Origin: an uncultured Pseudomonadota bacterium
GTDB lineage: Bacteria; Pseudomonadota; Gammaproteobacteria; Methylococcales; Methylomonadaceae
DNA length: 57,028 bases
Assembly: GCA_903870545.1 (NCBI GenBank)
Contig: CAIQDI010000015.1
Span: forward strand, 1 to 57,028
Direction of reading: 5' to 3'
Shown here: positions 54,467 through 57,028 of the stretch, piece by piece
Layout: each line of letters begins with the position of its first letter
Position numbering within the stretch: position 1 is the stretch's first letter
The notes under the pieces: generated by a model
Seen by the model: only the letters and a program-made list of their open reading frames with translations
The model's database searches: none
Told to the model about the DNA's origin: nothing
Translations under genes and position numbers: made by a program

Positions 54467-54919
54467 TCAATGCGGTAAATGCGTCAAAAACCATTCGAGC
54501 AAACGAATACTCATAATTATCGAACCAATCGCCCCAATAATCCAAAGCGTTTGCTTGTGAACCGTTTTGGCAAAATTCATTTCCATTTGTCTCATTTCAA
54601 CACGAGTTTTTTCAATCTCAAGTCGTGTTTTTTCAATTTCCTTTTGCAAATTCGCTTCAACCGTCTTGATTTCTAACTTCGTCGCTTGAATTTCCTTTTG
54701 CAAATTCGCTTCAACCGTCTTGATTTCTAACTTTGTCGCTTGAATTTCTTTTTGCAACCGCAATTCAGTTTCACTCAAATCTCGTTTCGTTGCGGTTTCT
54801 TTCAAATCGGGATAACGTTCTTCCAATTCACTAAAGGCTTCCACAATCGCTTTTGAACGGGCTTTATCGTCAGGTGCATCATTCAGTTTTTCATACAAAT
54901 GCAAAGCCACAACGCTCAT
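54467..54919 (-). CDS. coiled-coil DUF1640-like protein with C-terminal membrane helix
   Basis: 150 residues. An N-terminal helical part (VALHLYEKLNDAPDDKARSK), a long coiled coil with two exact 18-residue repeats (LQKEIQATKLEIKTVEAN) and a third partial one, then a membrane segment (LWIIGAIGSIIMSIRLLEWF). It resembles CCDC90/DUF1640 proteins, function unknown. The two repeats correspond to a 54-bp tandem DNA repeat. It follows promoter copy 2. Confidence 0.7.
   Translation of the reverse strand: MSVVALHLYEKLNDAPDDKARSKAIVEAFSELEERYPDLKETATKRDLSETELRLQKEIQATKLEIKTVEANLQKEIQATKLEIKTVEANLQKEIEKTRLEIEKTRVEMRQMEMNFAKTVHKQTLWIIGAIGSIIMSIRLLEWFLTHLPH
54635..54742. repeat. 54-bp tandem repeat inside the coiled-coil gene
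   Basis: 54635-54688 and 54689-54742 differ at one base. Being a multiple of three and of the heptad-like helical pattern, length change would lengthen or shorten the coiled coil without frameshift. Confidence 0.85.
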
Positions 54920-54954
54920 TTTTCATTTCTCCAATTGGTTTCAAATTCACCCGC

Positions 54955-54975
54955 AAATCATAACACAACAAAAAA
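54955..54975 (-). promoter_or_regulatory. repeated promoter unit, copy 2
   Basis: The same extended -10 (TGTTATGAT) as copy 1, 36 bases before the coiled-coil gene start. Confidence 0.6.
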
Positions 54976-55032
54976 GCCCCATCCGAAGACAGAGCTTTTT
55001 ATCAGGTCAACCGGATGAAACAACCACCCGCT

Positions 55033-55221
55033 TTTTGCTTTCCCCCCTTTGAAGGGGGGTAGGGGGGATGTTGCTTTAATCTCGCATTTCCCGCGCCAAT
55101 ACTTTCGACGTTTCTGAGACGTTTCTGAATAGGGCAACATCTGAATAGGGCAACATTTTTTCCGTCCTCCACGTTTAAAGCACATCCCCCCTGCCCCCCT
55201 TCAAAAGGGGGGAAAGCAAAA
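55033..55221. mobile_element. MITE-like element, copy 1
   Basis: About 189 bases with imperfect terminal inverted repeats of about 45 bases (TTTTGCTTTCCCCCC... and ...GGGGGGAAAGCAAAA); each end also contains a CCCCCC/GGGGGG palindrome. The centre has GACGTTTCTGAGACGTTTCTG. This copy has a 16-bp tandem duplication (CTGAATAGGGCAACAT twice, about 55125-55156). No ORF inside, no transposase nearby. Confidence 0.75.
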
Positions 55222-55254
55222 ACCCCCCGCCTTCCTTTCGTCCGGCGGGGTTTT
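55218..55254. terminator. terminator behind the 76/25-residue operon
   Basis: CCCCGCC (55225-55231) pairs with GGCGGGG (55244-55250), flanked by an A-run and TTTT. It lies just behind the microprotein stop and abuts the MITE-like element. Confidence 0.7.
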
Positions 55255-55264
55255 CAGTTTACAA

Positions 55265-55342
55265 CTAATGCACCTTCAAAACGGGATAAATTAACACCGC
55301 AGCAATCATTACAAATGCCAAAATCATAACCAATGTAGCCAT
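55265..55342 (-). CDS. 25-residue single-pass membrane microprotein
   Basis: MATLVMILAFVMIAAVLIYP and on: one membrane helix with a short basic end. Its ATG overlaps the stop of the preceding 76-residue membrane gene (TAATG), and GGAG lies 10 bases in front. The size and form recall KdpF-like small subunits, without evidence for that role. Confidence 0.5.
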   Translation of the reverse strand: MATLVMILAFVMIAAVLIYPVLKVH

Positions 55343-55572
55343 TACAAGTTCTCCAATTCACTCATTTTACGTTCCATTTTTCTACTGATGACGATACAAA
55401 CAACTACTAAAACGGGCAAAAGCAAACCCCCCATATAAAATACTTCATCAATGGTTTTGTCCAAATACAATTTAGCCATTCCTGCAATATCAGCCACCAT
55501 CACAGCAACTACAATTTTGAATAATTCTTTTAGCCAATCAATTCGTGCTTTCACTTCATCAATTTTCGCCAT
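55342..55572 (-). CDS. small two-pass membrane protein, unknown
   Basis: 76 residues from MAKIDEVKARIDWLKE with a GGAGG site in front. An amphipathic start, two membrane segments (about 18-36 and 46-66: VVAVMVADIAGMAKLYL and GGLLLPVLVVVCIVI), and a charged end (RKMERKMSELENL). Coupled to the 25-residue microprotein. Confidence 0.6.
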   Translation of the reverse strand: MAKIDEVKARIDWLKELFKIVVAVMVADIAGMAKLYLDKTIDEVFYMGGLLLPVLVVVCIVISRKMERKMSELENL

Positions 55573-55589
55573 TTCAAACCTCCCCACCT

Positions 55590-55610
55590 AAATCATACCA
55601 CAACAAAAAA
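55590..55610 (-). promoter_or_regulatory. repeated promoter unit, copy 3
   Basis: Variant with one base changed (AAATCATACCACAACAAAAAA on the plus strand), 18 bases before the 76-residue gene. Confidence 0.5.
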
Positions 55611-55641
55611 GCCACTTTTGCTCTACCGCCTTAGGCGGAAT

Positions 55642-55680
55642 CTTCCCCCCTTTTTGAAGGGGGGTTAGGGGGGCTTTGCT
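55642..55680. repeat. solo terminal repeat of the MITE-like element
   Basis: CTTCCCCCCTTTTTGAAGG then GGGGTTAGGGGGGCTTTGC: one end of the element only. A CCGCCTTAGGCGG palindrome lies just before it (55627-55639). Confidence 0.6.
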
Positions 55681-55686
55681 TGAATA

Positions 55687-55724
55687 AAAAAACCCCCACC
55701 TTCCTTTCGTCCGGCGGGGTTTTC
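55687..55724. terminator. terminator behind the 65/45-residue operon
   Basis: Same hairpin family as 55218-55254 (CCCC-ACC to GGCGGGG, TTTT), with an A-run on the left, about 50 bases behind the 45-residue gene. Confidence 0.6.
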
Positions 55725-55773
55725 AGTTTACAACAACCAAGCGAAGCGAGTTAAACAACCACCCACTTTACAA

Positions 55774-55911
55774 TTAACTGTGTGAAGGATGATGCGCTTC
55801 ATCCCAATGCGGTTGTGTTTTTTTCCAAGGTTTCAATGCTAACAACAACGCAATACCACCCCACAAAGCCACAAGCCCCATTCCCAATAACGCTGCAAAT
55901 TCAAAAGTCAT
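55774..55911 (-). CDS. 45-residue membrane microprotein with His-rich tail
   Basis: MTFEFAALLGMGLVALWGGI, then LLLALKPWKK, and a tail HWDEAHHPSHS with four histidines. One membrane helix. It begins 2 bases behind the 65-residue gene, so the two are co-translated. Confidence 0.5.
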   Translation of the reverse strand: MTFEFAALLGMGLVALWGGIALLLALKPWKKTQPHWDEAHHPSHS

Positions 55912-55913
55912 AT

Positions 55914-56111
55914 TTATTCCTCATCCTCAATAGACATCAATAAATGCGCTGTCGTTTGACAAACTATCCACCAAACAAATGCAGCTAATAAAACCGTTGG
56001 ACTATTGTTCGAGTAGCCCATAAAACCTAAACCCACACCGCCAAAATTTGATACTTTTTTCAATTCTTCGGCGATTGATTTTCTCACATCTTTGTTGAAT
56101 TTCAATTTCAA
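55914..56111 (-). CDS. 65-residue protein with C-terminal membrane helix, unknown
   Basis: Start TTG at 56111: GGGGGAG lies six bases before it and the leader matches that of hicB. A basic helical N-terminus (KLKFNKDVRKSIAEELKK), a glycine-rich turn and one membrane segment (VLLAAFVWWIVCQTTAHLL) with an acidic end. No family recognised. Confidence 0.5.
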   Translation of the reverse strand: MKLKFNKDVRKSIAEELKKVSNFGGVGLGFMGYSNNSPTVLLAAFVWWIVCQTTAHLLMSIEDEE

Positions 56112-56132
56112 AATTTTCTCCCCCAAAAAACC

Positions 56133-56152
56133 AAATCATAACACAACAAAAA
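56133..56152 (-). promoter_or_regulatory. repeated promoter unit, copy 4
   Basis: Same unit; here the surrounding leader and upstream hairpin are nearly identical to copy 5 over more than 200 bases. Confidence 0.6.
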
Positions 56153-56218
56153 ACCCCCACCTTCCTTTCGGAAAGCAGGGCTTTTTATCACGTCAAACGG
56201 ATGAAACCACCACCCGCT

Positions 56219-56391
56219 TTTTGCTTTCCCCCCTTTTGAAGGGGGGCAGGGGGGATGTTGCTTTAATCTCGCATTTCCTGCGCCAATACTTTCGACGTTT
56301 CTGAGACGTTTCTGAATAGGGCAACATCTTTTCCTCCTCCAAGTTTAAAGCACATCCCCCCTGCCCCCCTTCAAAAGGGGGGAAAGCAAAA
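56219..56391. mobile_element. MITE-like element, copy 2
   Basis: 173 bases, the cleanest copy: both terminal repeats complete, single central CTGAATAGGGCAACAT. It lies between the 65-residue gene promoter and the hicA terminator. Confidence 0.75.
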
Positions 56392-56430
56392 AAGCCACAC
56401 CTTCCTTTCGGAAAGCAGAGCTTTTTATCA
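56392..56430 (-). terminator. terminator behind hicA
   Basis: CTTTCCGAAAGGAAGG-type hairpin flanked by AAAAAG and TTTTTAT, six bases behind the hicA stop; it abuts the MITE-like element. Confidence 0.6.
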
Positions 56431-56435
56431 AAACA

Positions 56436-56609
56436 TCAAACACCCAGTTGTTTCATTATCATTTTAACCAACGTGTCTTGAATTTCAGCATGGCGAGGAA
56501 TCGGTGCTTTTTTACCATCTAAACTGACAAAAATATCATGTCGCCCACCATGCCGATACAAACTGCAACCCTTGGTAGCAAGTAATCGAATTAAATCGTT
56601 ACGTTTCAT
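56436..56609 (-). CDS. hicA: HicA-type mRNA interferase toxin
   Basis: 57 residues: MKRNDLIRLLATKGCSLYRH, then GGRHDIFVSLDGKKAPIPRH with the catalytic-type histidine region (GGRHDIF), ending in a helix. It belongs to the double-stranded RNA-binding-fold toxins that cleave mRNA. Its ATG overlaps the hicB stop (ATGA). Confidence 0.85.
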   Translation of the reverse strand: MKRNDLIRLLATKGCSLYRHGGRHDIFVSLDGKKAPIPRHAEIQDTLVKMIMKQLGV

Positions 56610-56806
56610 GCGGCAAGCTGTAACATTTTGGTTTTTGCATTCGCGGGCAAAGGCATTTCATCTTCGAGCAGCATCAAATAAACGTCTTTTATATTTTCTT
56701 CCAGCTCTTGCAACGTTTCCCCCTGACTAAAACAACTTGGCAATTCGCGTAATTTGCCCACATACCAATCGTTATCTAACCAGTATTCCAGTGTAAAACT
56801 AACCAT
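56606..56806 (-). CDS. hicB: HicB-type antitoxin
   Basis: 66 residues from MVSFTLEYWLDNDWYVG (GGGGAG at 56814-56819). Typical HicB start (VGKLRELPSCFSQGETLQEL and ENIKDVYLMLLEDE). The gene order is antitoxin before toxin. No C-terminal DNA-binding domain is present, so autoregulation would need another part. It follows promoter copy 5. Confidence 0.85.
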   Translation of the reverse strand: MVSFTLEYWLDNDWYVGKLRELPSCFSQGETLQELEENIKDVYLMLLEDEMPLPANAKTKMLQLAA

Positions 56807-56828
56807 AAAATTTTCTCCCCAAAAAACC

Positions 56829-56849
56829 AAATCATAACACAACAAAAAA
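56829..56849 (-). promoter_or_regulatory. repeated promoter unit, copy 5
   Basis: Same extended -10 unit, in front of hicBA. Confidence 0.6.
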
Positions 56850-56914
56850 CCCCCACCTTCCTTTCGGAAAGCAGGGCTTTTTATCACGTCAAACGGATGA
56901 AACAACCACCCGCT

Positions 56915-57028
56915 TTTTGCTTTCCCCCCTTTGAAGGGGGGCAGGGGGGATGTTGCTTTAATCTCGCATTTCCTGCGCCAATACTTTCGACGTTTCTGAG
57001 ACGTTTCTGAATAGGGCAACATCTTTTC
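56915..57028. mobile_element. MITE-like element, copy 3 (cut by window end)
   Basis: Left terminal repeat and centre present, nearly identical to copy 2; the right end lies outside the window. Confidence 0.7.

Noticed and set aside
54300-57028. Integron cassette array
   Set aside because: Small genes between repeats suggested it, but no attC core-site pairs and no integrase were seen; the repeats fit promoters, terminators and MITE-like elements better.

Overview
The window (about 57 kb, AT-rich) comes from a flagellated, diderm gammaproteobacterium. The lineage evidence is RecC, FimV, SlyX, the guaA-thiL-pgpA cluster, MsbA, CsgEFG curli, LPS-type glycosyltransferases and a flaG-fliD-fliS-fliT set behind twin flagellins. 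An ATP-grasp protein resembling the methanofuran-pathway ligases of methylotrophs hints at a methane/methanol oxidiser (Methylococcales-like), and a large multihaem cytochrome c would suit such a metabolism. The genus cannot be fixed from this window.

Layout. 0-5.5 kb: the end of a sensor histidine kinase, an outer-membrane channel-like protein, the ATP-grasp ligase and recC. 5.5-13 kb: two flagellins with unusually large alanine-rich centres (the second behind a clear sigma-28 promoter), then flaG, a repeat-expanded fliD, fliS and a fliT-like gene. 12.9-18.9 kb: a type I secretion operon (TolC, HlyD-type adaptor, PrtD-type ABC exporter) divergent from a serine protease/Calx-beta protein that lacks a signal peptide. 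18.9-21.9 kb: a slyX operon behind an eroding toxin-antitoxin stack (XRE regulator, ribbon-helix-helix antitoxin, three related antitoxin-like ORFs, VapC). 22-29.2 kb: housekeeping genes (pgpA, thiL, guaA) between two XRE loci that share a 17-bp promoter element and face small secreted or membrane proteins; one leads into a run of tiny membrane and zinc-ribbon genes. 29.2-37.1 kb: a deleted ghost copy of dnaQ, a FimV-like protein, a DUF1566 protein and an octahaem surface cytochrome. 37.4-40.8 kb: a curli operon with a tandem duplication that made a chimeric curlin gene and left two pseudogenes. 41 kb: tRNA-Pro. 41.2-49.7 kb: an acyltransferase, LPS/glycan transferases, msbA and dnaQ. 50-54 kb: a 1325-residue RTX adhesin. 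54-57 kb: tiny minus-strand operons, including hicBA, separated by repeated promoter, terminator and MITE-like units.

How it fits together. Much of the window concerns the cell surface: flagella, curli, a type I exporter with two plausible cargoes (the protease and the RTX adhesin), a haem-rich surface protein and LPS modification. The rest is accessory DNA with visible genome-rearrangement scars: tandem duplication with microhomology, in-frame internal deletions, truncated toxin-antitoxin genes, a REP-like unit inside recC, and MITE-like repeats. No transposase, integrase, phage gene or CRISPR array was seen.
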